DNA of 64,000 nt from Rhizobacter sp. (lineage in GTDB: Bacteria > Pseudomonadota > Gammaproteobacteria > Burkholderiales > Burkholderiaceae_C): positions 23,579 through 87,578 of the forward strand of contig JAMLIM010000004.1 of the NCBI GenBank assembly GCA_023954175.1, in the 5' to 3' direction. The notes below the pieces were generated by a model. It was given only the letters and a program-made list of their open reading frames with translations, was not told where the DNA came from and searched no databases. Each line of letters opens with the position of its first letter. The first letter of the stretch is position 1. Both the position numbers and the translations under genes were made by a program. Below are positions 1 to 8,057 of the stretch, piece after piece.

Positions 1-342
1 GAGGTGCTGTCGCGCAGCGTGAAGGCGCTGATGTTCGCCGTCGTCGCGCGCGCGCTCGACTGCCCGCACACGGAAGCCGGCGCGCGCGACATCCTGCGCA
101 GCGAGGGCTTGTCGGACGCCGAGATCGAGACCGCGCTCGCGACGCTGCGCTGCGACCGCCTGCCGCCGGCGGAGTCCGACCTGCTGTCCTGGGCGCGCGA
201 CACGGTGCACTACGAACCCGGCCCGATCCAGAAGGCCGGCCGCGCGTTGTGCGCACGGATCGGCGAGCGCAGCTTCCTCGAGGCGGTGGGCGTGGCCGCG
301 CTGGCGAACATGACGGTTCGCCTCTCGATGCTGCTCGAATGA
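1..342 (+). CDS. AhpD/carboxymuconolactone decarboxylase-like protein (3' part)
   Basis: The reading frame is open from the first base, so the gene begins upstream and only about 113 C-terminal residues are visible. The all-helical pattern (a helix ending in ALDCPHTEA, then RSEGLSDAEIETAL, then LSWARDTV and VGVAALANMTVRL) matches the second half of AhpD/CMD-like proteins. Family members usually carry CxxCxxxH as a peroxidase redox centre. Here only one Cys of that motif is present and the His position is not His, so classical alkylhydroperoxidase chemistry is doubtful. The stop codon overlaps the start of the cyclase gene (ATGA), implying co-transcription and translational coupling. Family assignment is moderately sure; function is unknown. 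Confidence 0.6.
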   Translation, partial: EVLSRSVKALMFAVVARALDCPHTEAGARDILRSEGLSDAEIETALATLRCDRLPPAESDLLSWARDTVHYEPGPIQKAGRALCARIGERSFLEAVGVAALANMTVRLSMLLE

Positions 343-1121
343 GCCTGTGGCTCCTGTGGCTGGTCGGCGGGCTGGGTGCGATGGGCGGGGCGGCTGCGCT
401 GGTGCTCGCGGGCCGGCGCCGCGAGCGCCAGCTCGAGCAGCTGCTGGCCGCCGCCGACGACCGGCTCGAGTCGCTGCAACGCCAGTTCGAGCGCTTCATC
501 CCGGCCGACGTCGTCGAGCGCCTGACCGACGGCAGCGGCCGCTTCGTCCCCGAGCGGCGCCAGGTGACGATGCTGTTCGCCGACCTGCGCGGCTTCACCG
601 CGCTGTGCGACCGGCTCGACCCGGACGTGACGTTGCGCATGCTGAACGACTACTTCGACCGCATGACGCTCGCCATCGGCCGCCACCACGGCCACGTCAC
701 CGAGTTCGTCGGCGACGGGCTGCTGGCGCTGTTCGGCGCGCTCGAGCCCAACCCCTGGCAGGCGCGCGACGCGGTGCTCGCGGCGCTCGAAATGCGCGCC
801 GAGCTCGCCCGCTACAACGCGAGCCTGCGCGAGCGTGGCCTGCCGGCGCTGCGCTTCGGCGTCGGCATCCACGGCGGCGAGGTCATCGCCGGCATCATCG
901 GCACGCCGGGCCTCTCGAAGTACAGCGTGACCGGCGACCCGATCAACGTCGCCTCGCGGATCGAGGGCCTGACGAGCCGGTTCGAGGTCGATGTGCTGGT
1001 CTCGGAAGACGTGCGCGCAGCGCTCGACGACAGGTTCCGGCTGGTGCCGATGCCGCCGGCCACCGTCAAGGGCAAGGCCGAGCCTATCCTCAGCTTTCAC
1101 GTCGAGGGCTTCACGGCATGA
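339..1121 (+). CDS. Membrane-anchored class III nucleotide cyclase
   Basis: A 260-residue protein with one N-terminal membrane helix (about residues 2-24), a short coiled stalk (28-52) and a class III cyclase domain (about 72-255). Metal-binding Asp residues are seen in LFADLRGFT (D82) and FVGDGLLALFG (D126); the transition-state Asn and Arg are in GDPINVASRIEG (N203, R207). The purine-specifying position that is usually Lys in bacterial adenylate cyclases (xxKFIGDG) is Glu here (TEFVGDG, E122), and the second one is Ser (YSVTGD, S196). That is closer to guanylate cyclases, so cAMP versus cGMP production is open. There is no sensor domain beyond the membrane anchor. The ATG overlaps the upstream stop; a longer in-frame start upstream would run through the AhpD-like gene and is not preferred. 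Confidence 0.88.
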   Translation: MSLWLLWLVGGLGAMGGAAALVLAGRRRERQLEQLLAAADDRLESLQRQFERFIPADVVERLTDGSGRFVPERRQVTMLFADLRGFTALCDRLDPDVTLRMLNDYFDRMTLAIGRHHGHVTEFVGDGLLALFGALEPNPWQARDAVLAALEMRAELARYNASLRERGLPALRFGVGIHGGEVIAGIIGTPGLSKYSVTGDPINVASRIEGLTSRFEVDVLVSEDVRAALDDRFRLVPMPPATVKGKAEPILSFHVEGFTA

Positions 1122-1239
1122 GCCCGCCCTGCCGCCGGAAGGGCGAATACCGAAGTGCACGGCACGAAGGTGCGCCAGTGCGTGCGCCGGGCCGCTCCCA
1201 GGCGCGAATGCCGGATCACGCAGCGCGCAGGGTCGTCCG

Positions 1240-1776
1240 ATGAGCCGGCCGCCGCGCTACACCACCATCGCGATCGGGCTGCACTGGCTGCTCGCGGCGG
1301 CGATTCTCACGAGCCTCGTCGTCGGCAACTTCATGAGCGACCTGCCGATCTCGCCGCTGCGGCTGAAGCTCGTGAACTGGCACAAGTGGGCCGGCGTCAC
1401 GATCCTCGCGCTGTCGCTGCTGCGGCTCGCGTGGCGCCTCACGCACCGCCCGCCGCCCGATGTGCCGATGGCGCGCTGGCAGCGCAACGCGGCACACGCC
1501 ACGCACGTCGTGATGTACGTGCTCTTCTTCGCCGTGCCGCTCGCTGGCTGGGCCTACAGCTCGGCCTCGGGCTTCCCCGTGGTCTGGTTCGGCGTGCTCG
1601 CGCTGCCCGATTTCGTCGCGCCCGACAAGGCGCTCGCCGCGTCGCTCAAGACAGTGCATGCGCTGCTCGCCTACACGCTTGCCGCGCTCGTGGCCGTGCA
1701 CGTCGCGGCCGCGATCAAGCACCAGCTCGTCGATCATGACGGGCTGCTCGCCCGCATGGGGCTTGGACGGGGTTGA
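1240..1776 (+). CDS. Cytochrome b561 family protein
   Basis: A 178-residue integral membrane protein with four hydrophobic helices (about 10-30, 46-63, 88-107, 138-160). His residues sit at the expected positions for two b-type haems (H15 in AIGLHWLL, H48 in NWHKWAG, H140 and H154 in TVHALLAYTLAALVAVH). Members of this family pass electrons across or within the inner membrane. It ends three bases before the first of three YceI genes. Cytochrome b561 with YceI is a recurrent proteobacterial pair, where YceI is thought to bind isoprenoid quinone or a similar amphiphile in the periplasm, so these four genes probably form one operon. The start was chosen at the ATG giving the canonical N-terminus; an upstream extension is low-complexity and unlikely. 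Confidence 0.9.
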   Translation: MSRPPRYTTIAIGLHWLLAAAILTSLVVGNFMSDLPISPLRLKLVNWHKWAGVTILALSLLRLAWRLTHRPPPDVPMARWQRNAAHATHVVMYVLFFAVPLAGWAYSSASGFPVVWFGVLALPDFVAPDKALAASLKTVHALLAYTLAALVAVHVAAAIKHQLVDHDGLLARMGLGRG

Positions 1777-1779
1777 GAC

Positions 1780-2364
1780 ATGCAGACGAACAGACGTGCA
1801 TGGGTGCGACGCGTCGTCGCGCTGGCGCTGGGCGCCGCCGCTGCCACGGCGCTGACACAGACACAGCAACGCCTGCTCCCGGCGCAAAGCGAGATCACGT
1901 TCACGAGCCGGCAGATGGGCGTGCCGGTGACCGGGCGTTTTCGTGACTTCGACGCCGACATCGCGTTCGACCCACGCCGGCCCGAGGCGGCGCAGATCCG
2001 GATCGACATCGACCTCGCGAGCGTCACCCTCGCGAGCAGCGAGGTCGAGGCCGAGCTGGCCACGCCGGGCTGGTTCGACAGCCGGCGCACGCCGCGCGCG
2101 CGCTTCGCCTCCAGCGCGGTCAAGCCGCTCGGCGGCGGCCGCTTCGAGATCACCGGCAGGCTCACGATCAAGAACGTGACGCGCGAGATCGTCGTCCCGG
2201 TCACGCTCGCCGCGTCGGGCACGTCCACCGCGGCCAGCGGACGCTTCGTCATCAAGCGGCTCGACTTTCGCATCGGCGATGGCGACTGGGGCGACACATC
2301 GCTCGTCGCCGACGAGGTGCAGGTGCGCTTTCGCCTGCTGCTCGCCGGCGTCGCCGTGCCATGA
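1780..2364 (+). CDS. YceI family periplasmic protein (paralogue 1)
   Basis: A 194-residue protein with an N-terminal signal peptide (twin Arg-rich n-region, hydrophobic h-region to about residue 24). The YceI lipocalin-like beta barrel follows: LLPAQSEITFTSRQMGVPVTGRF near the start, then IDIDLASV, GWFDSRRTPRARF, ITGRLTIKNVTREIVVPV. The family binds long-chain isoprenoids or quinones in the barrel. This copy has the 'TIKNVTR' loop typical of standard YceI proteins. It follows cytochrome b561 by 3 bp and overlaps the next YceI gene by four bases (ATGA), so it is in the middle of an operon. Confidence 0.9.
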   Translation: MQTNRRAWVRRVVALALGAAAATALTQTQQRLLPAQSEITFTSRQMGVPVTGRFRDFDADIAFDPRRPEAAQIRIDIDLASVTLASSEVEAELATPGWFDSRRTPRARFASSAVKPLGGGRFEITGRLTIKNVTREIVVPVTLAASGTSTAASGRFVIKRLDFRIGDGDWGDTSLVADEVQVRFRLLLAGVAVP

Positions 2365-2960
2365 CGATCGTGCTTCGCGGGGTGGCGCAGGTCGCGGGGA
2401 TCGCGGCACTCACGGTCCTGGCGGCCTGCGCTTCGACGCCCGCGCCCGGCCCCGCCTATATGCTCGACCCGACGCACAGCTTCGTCACCTTCGAACTGCC
2501 GGCGTCCGGGCTGTCGACCCAGCGCGGCCGCTTCGACCGCACCCGCGGCGAGGTCGAGTTCGATCGCCTCGGCCGCAGCGCGAGCGTCGAGGTGCGCATC
2601 GACACGCGCTCGGTCAGCACCGGCGTGGCGGCGCTCGATGCGCGGCTGTGCGCGCCGGACGTGCTCGACTGCGAGGCCCATCCGCAGGCGGTCTTTCGCG
2701 CCCGGCAGTTCAGCTTCGACGACGGCGGCCTGCCGACGCAGGTCAGCGGCAGCCTGACGCTGCGGGGCCAGACGCTGCCGCTCACGCTGCGTGCGCGGCA
2801 CTTCAACTGCTATCCGAACCTGCTGCTGCTGCGCGAAGTCTGCGGCGGCGACTTCGAGGCGGCGATCGAACCCGCCGCGTTCGGCATCGCGGCGGGCGCT
2901 GGATCGGCCATCCCCGAGCGCATCCCCTTGTTCGTCCAGGTCGAGGCGATCAAGCAATGA
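2361..2960 (+). CDS. YceI family lipoprotein (paralogue 2)
   Basis: A 199-residue YceI-fold protein beginning with a lipoprotein signal (VLAAC, predicted acylated Cys at residue 22), so it is probably membrane-tethered, unlike paralogue 1. YceI landmarks are YMLDPTHSFVTFELPASG, STQRGRFDRTRGEVEFD, VRIDTRSVSTG, HPQAVFRARQFSF and GSLTLRGQTLPLTLRA. It carries Cys residues near RLCAPDVLDC and the C-terminal HFNCYPNLLLLREVCGGDFEA; the latter pair is shared with paralogue 3 and could form a periplasmic disulfide. ATGA overlaps on both sides place it in one operon with its paralogues. Confidence 0.9.
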   Translation: MTIVLRGVAQVAGIAALTVLAACASTPAPGPAYMLDPTHSFVTFELPASGLSTQRGRFDRTRGEVEFDRLGRSASVEVRIDTRSVSTGVAALDARLCAPDVLDCEAHPQAVFRARQFSFDDGGLPTQVSGSLTLRGQTLPLTLRARHFNCYPNLLLLREVCGGDFEAAIEPAAFGIAAGAGSAIPERIPLFVQVEAIKQ

Positions 2961-3544
2961 ACCTGCCCCGCCTGTCTCGTGCTGCGGCCCTCGGCGCACT
3001 CTTCGCCGGCCACGCGGCCGTCGCCGGGCCGGCCGTCTTCACGCTCGAACCCGCGCACAGCTTCGTGCAGTTCGAGCTGCTGCACTTCGGCACCTCGACC
3101 GCGCGCGGCCGCTTCGGGCCGATCAGCGGCCAGGTCACGCTCGACCGCGCCGCGGGCAGCGGCAGTGCGCGCATCGTGATCGACACCGCGAGCGTGAGCA
3201 CCGGCCTGCGCGTGTTCGATGCGCGCATCCGCAGGAGCGATCTGCTCGCGAGCGACGACTTCCCGCAGGCGGTCTTCAGCGCCGAGTCGTTCCGCTTCGA
3301 AGGCGAACGCCTGGTCGAAGTCGGCGGCACGCTGAGCCTGCACGGCGTCAGCCGCCCGCTCGTGCTGCGCGCGCTGCGCTTCGGCTGCGAGACGCGCGCC
3401 GGGCGCGAAGTCTGCGGCGGCGATTTCGAGGGCGAGCTGCTGCGCAGCGACTTCGGCGTCGACTATCTCGTCCCCCTCGTCGCCGACCGGGTGCGCCTGC
3501 TGGTGCAGGTCGAGGGCGCGCGGCCCGAGGCTGCGCGGCCGTGA
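2957..3544 (+). CDS. YceI family periplasmic protein (paralogue 3)
   Basis: A 195-residue protein with a classical signal peptide (cleavage likely after AAVA-G, about residue 23) and a YceI barrel: FTLEPAHSFVQFELLHFG, TARGRFGPISGQVTLDR, IDTASVSTGLRVFDARIRRSDLL, GGTLSLHGVSRPLVLRAL. It is closest to paralogue 2, sharing the FxC...EVCGGDFE C-terminal segment, so the two look like a tandem duplication. It is the last gene of the cyclase/b561/YceI run and ends 27 bp from the convergent AraC gene. Confidence 0.9.
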   Translation: MNLPRLSRAAALGALFAGHAAVAGPAVFTLEPAHSFVQFELLHFGTSTARGRFGPISGQVTLDRAAGSGSARIVIDTASVSTGLRVFDARIRRSDLLASDDFPQAVFSAESFRFEGERLVEVGGTLSLHGVSRPLVLRALRFGCETRAGREVCGGDFEGELLRSDFGVDYLVPLVADRVRLLVQVEGARPEAARP

Positions 3545-3571
3545 GGCGGCGCCGGGCTGCCGCCCACGCTC

Positions 3572-4669
3572 CTAGCCAGCACCTTGGGCCAGTGACTCGC
3601 CAGGCTTGCCGGCGCGCCATGCCGTCGGGGTGCAGCCGGCCCATAGATGGAAGGCGCGCGTGAACGCGTTGGCGTCGGCGTATTGCAAGGCGGCGGCGAT
3701 GTGCGTCACCGGCAGCCGCGTGTTGTGCAGCAGTTGGCAGGCAAGTTCATGCCGTGTGTGGTTGACCAGGTCCTGGAAGCTCCTGCCCTCGGCATCGAGC
3801 CGGCGCCGCAGCGTGCGCTGGCTGAAGCCGAAGAGGTGCGCCACGGCCTCGGCCGTGCCGTGGCCGCTGAGCAGCATCTGGTGCAGCACCAGCTCGACCT
3901 GTTCGGCGAGGCTGAGCGGCCCTGCGGCGTGCGCCTGCTGCAGCGCGCGCGTCAGCGCCGCATGACGGCCGGCATCGGCGCCGGCGATCGGCCGCGTCAG
4001 CCAGGAGGACGCAAAGACGATGCCCGCGACCTCGGCATCGAAACCCACCGGCGCGCGGAACAGCCGGCGGTAGGCTGCGGTCTGCGCCGGCCGCCGATAG
4101 GAGAACTGCACCGCCAGCGGCACGAAGCCGGTGCCGCACAGTTCGGACAGGATGCGGTGCGCGATCGCGATCGCGGCGTCGTAGATGAGTTCGGTGCCGG
4201 GCGTGGCATGGCGGTACACCGAATAGCCGAGCACCGCCGTGTCGCGCTCGGGCTGCAGCAGCAGTGGCGCCGCGCCGCGGTCGTACAGCTGCAGGTGCAG
4301 CAGCAGGCTGCGCAGCGCGCTGCCCACGCTGGGCGCGTGCCGCATCAGATCGCCCAGCGGCCCCAGGCCGTCGAGCGAGAAGCGCTCGCCCACCCGCAGG
4401 CCGAAATGCGGGCAGTCCGTCAGCCGGGCGCATTCGCCGAACAGGCGGCCGGCTGATTCCAGCGACAGCCGGGCATCCGGGTCGTCGAACAGCGACAGCG
4501 GCACGCCGGCGCGTGCGAAGGCCGTCTGCGGCCGCGCGCCCAAAGTCTGCAGCACCTGCGGAATCGCCAGGATCGGGCCGATGCGGATGTCGCCAGCGCC
4601 GCTTTGCACGAAGGAGGCCGCGGTCTGCGGCGGCGTGAGCTTGCTGGCGGTGTGCGGCGTGCGGTTCAT
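3572..4669 (-). CDS. AraC family transcriptional regulator with arabinose-binding-like N-domain
   Basis: A 365-residue regulator. The N-terminal about 200 residues match the AraC N-domain found in OruR/ArgR-like activators (VLQTLGARPQTAFARAGVPLSLF, DCPHFGLRVGERFSLDGLGPLG, VQFSYRRPAQTAAYRRLFRAPVGFDA). The C-terminal about 100 residues hold two helix-turn-helix motifs (EAVAHLFGFSQRTLRRRLDAEG and VTHIAAALQYADANAFTRAF). The start is the ATG with TPHTASKL following; a longer frame upstream has no sensible start. It is divergent from the DUF1254 gene across about 100 bp that contains two copies of TTGCAAGGT, plausible operator half-sites, so it probably controls that neighbour and itself. Effector unknown. 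Confidence 0.9.
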   Translation of the reverse strand: MNRTPHTASKLTPPQTAASFVQSGAGDIRIGPILAIPQVLQTLGARPQTAFARAGVPLSLFDDPDARLSLESAGRLFGECARLTDCPHFGLRVGERFSLDGLGPLGDLMRHAPSVGSALRSLLLHLQLYDRGAAPLLLQPERDTAVLGYSVYRHATPGTELIYDAAIAIAHRILSELCGTGFVPLAVQFSYRRPAQTAAYRRLFRAPVGFDAEVAGIVFASSWLTRPIAGADAGRHAALTRALQQAHAAGPLSLAEQVELVLHQMLLSGHGTAEAVAHLFGFSQRTLRRRLDAEGRSFQDLVNHTRHELACQLLHNTRLPVTHIAAALQYADANAFTRAFHLWAGCTPTAWRAGKPGESLAQGAG

Positions 4670-4706
4670 GGATCGAGCCGGGTCTGGGCCGCCATTCTGG
4701 CCGGAA

Positions 4707-4762
4707 TTGCAAGGTGGCGACGCGACCGCGCTGCTAGATTGCCGTGGTGTACTTTGCAAGGT
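4707..4762. promoter_or_regulatory. Direct repeat TTGCAAGGT in the AraC/DUF1254 divergent promoter
   Basis: The 9-mer TTGCAAGGT occurs at 4707-4715 and again at 4754-4762, in the same orientation 47 bp apart, between two divergent genes. AraC-type activators commonly bind direct repeats. The second copy is only 11 bp before the DUF1254 start, so it lies in or next to the core promoter or leader. The same 8-mer TTGCAAGG is also paired in front of the methyltransferase gene near 26.56 kb. Confidence 0.35.
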
Positions 4763-4772
4763 CGAAGACCCG

Positions 4773-6314
4773 ATGAACAAGCGTTTCGCCACCCTCGCGG
4801 CCCGAGCCGCCGGCGCCTGCCTGGCGCTGACCGTCGGCACGGTCCTGTTCGCCCAGCCGCTGAGCGGCGCGCCAGCCGACCCCCAGCTCAAGTTCTCGAC
4901 ACCGATGCCGCCGGGTGTGGCCGTGCCCGACACGGTCGACACCCGACTCGGCACGCTGAATTTCGCTGGCGGCGTGCCCGACGCCGCCACGGCGCAAAAG
5001 CTCTACGACAACCTCGACTTCCAGCGCGCGGTGCAGGCCTACCTGCTCGGCCTGCCGCCGGTCAACCAGTTGTCGAACCGGCGCGCGATGCTGACCCAGG
5101 GGTCGGCGAATCTCACCGTGCCGATCTGGGAGCAGTTGGTGGACTCGCGCACGGTCGAGCTCACCGCCAACGACAACACGCCCTACACCTGGTTCTGGCT
5201 CGACCTGAAGAACGGCCCGCTGGTGCTGGAAGTGCCGCCCAAGGTGCTCGGCCTGATCAACGACATGTGGTACCGCTGGGCGGGCGACGTCGGCATCACC
5301 GGCCCCGACCGCGGCCGCGGCGGCAAGTACCTGCTGCTGCCCCCGGGCTACAAGGGCGAGGTGCCCAAGGGCTACCACGTGGTGCGGCCGGCCACCTTCA
5401 GCGTCTGGGTGCCATGGCGCAGCTTCCTCGTCAATGGCGACCCCAAGCCGGGCGTCGACGCGGTCAAGAAGTTCACCAGGATCTATCCGCTCGGCCAGGC
5501 GGCCAATCCGCCCAAGCTCAACTTCGTGAACATGTCGGGCAAGCCCTTCAACATGGTCGGCCCCTCGGGCTACGCCTTCTGGGAAATGCTCAACCAGGTG
5601 GTGCAGGAAGAGCCCACCGACACCATCGACGCGACGACGCTGGGCATGTGGGCGGCGATCGGCATCGAGAAGGGCAAACCCTTCGCGCCGGATGAACGCA
5701 TGAAGAAGATCCTCACCGAGGCGGCGGCGGTGGGGGATGCGAGCGCGCGCACCATTGCCTACCGCCTGCGCGAACGCGCCGGCTACTACTACGACAACGC
5801 CAATTGGCGGCTGCCCTTCTTCGGCGGCTACAAGTTCGAGTCGCAGCCCGGCGTGGCCAACCTGGACGCCGCTGCGTTCTTCTTCTTCCTCGCCACCGGC
5901 GTGACGCCGGCGATGGACACCAAGATCGTCGGCGAAGGCTCGATCTATCCGTGGACCGCGCTCGACGCCAACAGCAACCCGCTCGATGGCGGCAAGAACT
6001 ACAAGCTGCGCCTGCCGCCCAACGTGCCGGCGAAGGACTTCTGGTCGGTGATCGTCTACAGCGGCCAGACGCGCTCGATGATCCAGACGAACGAGCAGTT
6101 CCCGAGCGTGAGCAGCCAGAACAAGGGCGTGCAGAAGAACGCCGACGGCTCGATCGACGTGTTCTTCGGCCCGAAGGCGCCGGCCGGCAAGGAGGCCAAC
6201 TGGGTGCAGACGATCCCGGGCCAGACCTGGTTCACGATCCTGCGCCTGTACGGCCCGCTCGAGCCGTGGTTCAACAAGAGCTGGCGGCCGGGGGAGATCG
6301 AGCTGCAGCCCTGA
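4773..6314 (+). CDS. DUF1254/DUF1214 domain-containing exported protein
   Basis: A 513-residue protein with a signal peptide (hydrophobic stretch about residues 13-30). DUF1254 lies in the first half (NLDFQRAVQAYLLGLPPVNQ, RRAMLTQGSANLTVPIWEQL, VELTANDNTPYTWFWLDL) and DUF1214 at the C-terminus (DANSNPLDGGKNYKLRLPPN, FWSVIVYSGQTRSMIQTN, NWVQTIPGQTWFTILRLYGP, FNKSWRPGEIE). Members are widespread in proteobacteria and have no settled biochemical function. The ATG follows the divergent promoter region shared with the AraC gene. A strong GC hairpin with a T-rich tail lies 22 bp after the stop, so it is probably monocistronic. Confidence 0.88.
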   Translation: MNKRFATLAARAAGACLALTVGTVLFAQPLSGAPADPQLKFSTPMPPGVAVPDTVDTRLGTLNFAGGVPDAATAQKLYDNLDFQRAVQAYLLGLPPVNQLSNRRAMLTQGSANLTVPIWEQLVDSRTVELTANDNTPYTWFWLDLKNGPLVLEVPPKVLGLINDMWYRWAGDVGITGPDRGRGGKYLLLPPGYKGEVPKGYHVVRPATFSVWVPWRSFLVNGDPKPGVDAVKKFTRIYPLGQAANPPKLNFVNMSGKPFNMVGPSGYAFWEMLNQVVQEEPTDTIDATTLGMWAAIGIEKGKPFAPDERMKKILTEAAAVGDASARTIAYRLRERAGYYYDNANWRLPFFGGYKFESQPGVANLDAAAFFFFLATGVTPAMDTKIVGEGSIYPWTALDANSNPLDGGKNYKLRLPPNVPAKDFWSVIVYSGQTRSMIQTNEQFPSVSSQNKGVQKNADGSIDVFFGPKAPAGKEANWVQTIPGQTWFTILRLYGPLEPWFNKSWRPGEIELQP

Positions 6315-6632
6315 GATTGCAGGGCGCAGGCAACGGAGGGCGCTGCGGCGCCCTTCGTCTTGTCGGCTTCGCGGCTCGGGACTCGGACCGCACGCGCGTT
6401 GCGCCGCCGCTGTCGACGTGCCAAGGCAGGGTGGCGCATGGCGCGCGCGCTCGTCGCGCCGGTCCGGGCCAGCCCTTGCCTGCGCGAGCGGATGAGTACG
6501 CCTCGGATGCTCAACCGGCGCGGCGCCGGGCTGTCGGCGAACCCTGCGTTCTGTCCTCGAGCTGACGCAGACCGTCGCATGCACCTGGCCGGTGCGCGCG
6601 CCGCTGGTTAAAGTCGGCCCGACTCCCATGAC
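6315..6632. other. Intergenic region (318 bp) before the LytS gene
   Basis: Apart from the terminator at its left end, no gene, tRNA or recognisable element is seen. The middle is GC-rich with no good reading frame preceded by a ribosome site. The promoter of the following sensor kinase is expected in the right-hand 100 bp, but no convincing -35/-10 pair stands out. Confidence 0.5.
6337..6354 (+). terminator. Intrinsic terminator after the DUF1254 gene
   Basis: Perfect 7-bp stem AGGGCGC / GCGCCCT with a four-base loop (TGCG), followed by TCGTCTTGTC. The T-run is interrupted, but position and stem strength fit a rho-independent terminator. Confidence 0.65.
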
Positions 6633-8057
6633 ATGACACCGATGGAACCGAACCCGGCCTTGCGCCGCACCGAGCCTCCGAGCCACGCCCAGCGCTTCGC
6701 CGCCTGGTCGGTGCGTGCGTTCCACGCCTACGCGAACTGGCTGGTCGGCATCAGCTGGAAGCGTTTCTTCGTGCTGTCCATCCTGCTGATGATCATCTCG
6801 GGCGTGCTGCAGAACCTGCCGCCCTTCAGCTGGCGCATCTCGGAGACCATCGAGCACCTGCCGCCCAAGCCGCCGCGGCCAGCCAAACCAGCGGTGTCGC
6901 TCGACAAGCCGGTGCACTACGACGTCACGATCGATGAGCGCGGCATCCGCATCCGCCCGGCGGGCGAGAAGGCGGGCGCTGCCGCCAGCGCGGCGTCTGC
7001 GGGCAGCGCTGCAGATGCGACGGCTGCGACGGACGCTGCAAGCGCTGCGGAGAACAACGCGGCCGACAACGCGGCGAGCGGGGCAGCGGGCGACAAGGCA
7101 GCGCGTCACCCGAGGTTGCCGTCGATCTCGATCGACCTGCCGGCGAGCGTGAAGTCCTCGGAGGTCCGCGAGGCGGTCGAAGACGCGCGCCAGGCGATCG
7201 AGGAAGCCGTCAACGACGCCAAGCAGGCGCAGGCCGATGTCGAGCAGGCCAAGGCCGACATGATGGACCTGCCGCGCATGCGGGTTCGTCACGTCGAGCT
7301 CGGCGAGCCGCTGCCACCGATGGCGTTCTTCTTCATCATCGCCTCGATGATCCTGAAGATCACCTACAAGGGCCGGCTGCAGGCCGAGGTCAAGGCGGCC
7401 GCCGCGACCGAGACGGCGGAGGCCGAATCGCTCAAGCGCCAGGTCGTCGAGGCGCGCATGGCGGCGATGCAGGCGCAGGTGGAGCCGCACTTCCTGTTCA
7501 ACACGCTGGCCTCGATCGACCATCTGATCGAGACCGACCCGGCACGCGCAAGCAAGATGCAGAAGAACCTGATCGCGCTGCTGCGTGCAAGCATGCCCAC
7601 GCTGCGCGAGGCCGACACCAACCTCGGGCGCGAGCTCGCCGTGATCCGGCCCTACCTCGAGATCCTGAAGGTGCGCATGGAAGAACGCCTGCAGACCGAG
7701 ATCGACGTCAGCGACGGCCTGCTGTCGGCCGAGTTCCCGCCGATGATGCTGCAGTCGCTGGTCGAGAACGCGATCAAGCACGGCCTGGAGCCCAAGGCCG
7801 AGGGCGGCACCCTGACCGTCGCCGCCGAGATCGTGGACGGCAACCTGGAGGTGAGCGTGGCCGACACCGGCCTCGGCTTCGGCAAGGCGGCGACCGCCGG
7901 CACCGGCCTGGGCCTGACGAACATCCGCGAGCGCCTGCAGCTGCTGTACGGCCAGCGCGCGCAGCTCGCAGTGACGGAAAATGAAGGCGGCGGCACGCGC
8001 GTCACGATCACCGTGCCGTATCGTTCCAAGGCTCGCAACGGAGGCACATCGCGATGA
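6633..8057 (+). CDS. LytS-type sensor histidine kinase
   Basis: A 474-residue kinase of the His_kinase (LytS/YpdA) class. One membrane helix lies near residues 44-60 and a second near 228-245. Between them is an extracytoplasmic segment that begins Pro-rich and becomes a low-complexity Ala/Ser/Asp linker (about 113-158) and a helical, coiled-coil-like stretch (175-211). The phosphoacceptor is H286 in AQVEPHFLFNTLASIDHL. The ATPase lobe has the N-box (LVENAIKHGL, N379), DTGLGFG and GTGLGLTNIRERL. It is followed by a small membrane protein gene (ATGA overlap) and its LytTR response regulator (GTGA overlap), a three-gene operon. A second ATG nine bases downstream is an equally possible start. 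Confidence 0.92.
   Translation: MTPMEPNPALRRTEPPSHAQRFAAWSVRAFHAYANWLVGISWKRFFVLSILLMIISGVLQNLPPFSWRISETIEHLPPKPPRPAKPAVSLDKPVHYDVTIDERGIRIRPAGEKAGAAASAASAGSAADATAATDAASAAENNAADNAASGAAGDKAARHPRLPSISIDLPASVKSSEVREAVEDARQAIEEAVNDAKQAQADVEQAKADMMDLPRMRVRHVELGEPLPPMAFFFIIASMILKITYKGRLQAEVKAAAATETAEAESLKRQVVEARMAAMQAQVEPHFLFNTLASIDHLIETDPARASKMQKNLIALLRASMPTLREADTNLGRELAVIRPYLEILKVRMEERLQTEIDVSDGLLSAEFPPMMLQSLVENAIKHGLEPKAEGGTLTVAAEIVDGNLEVSVADTGLGFGKAATAGTGLGLTNIRERLQLLYGQRAQLAVTENEGGGTRVTITVPYRSKARNGGTSR

Noticed and set aside
4734-7781. A very long open frame (about 1000 codons) on the minus strand opposite the DUF1254 and LytS genes
   Set aside because: Arg/His/Ala-rich low-complexity translation, no family; it is the antisense of two well-supported genes and reflects high GC with few stop codons.
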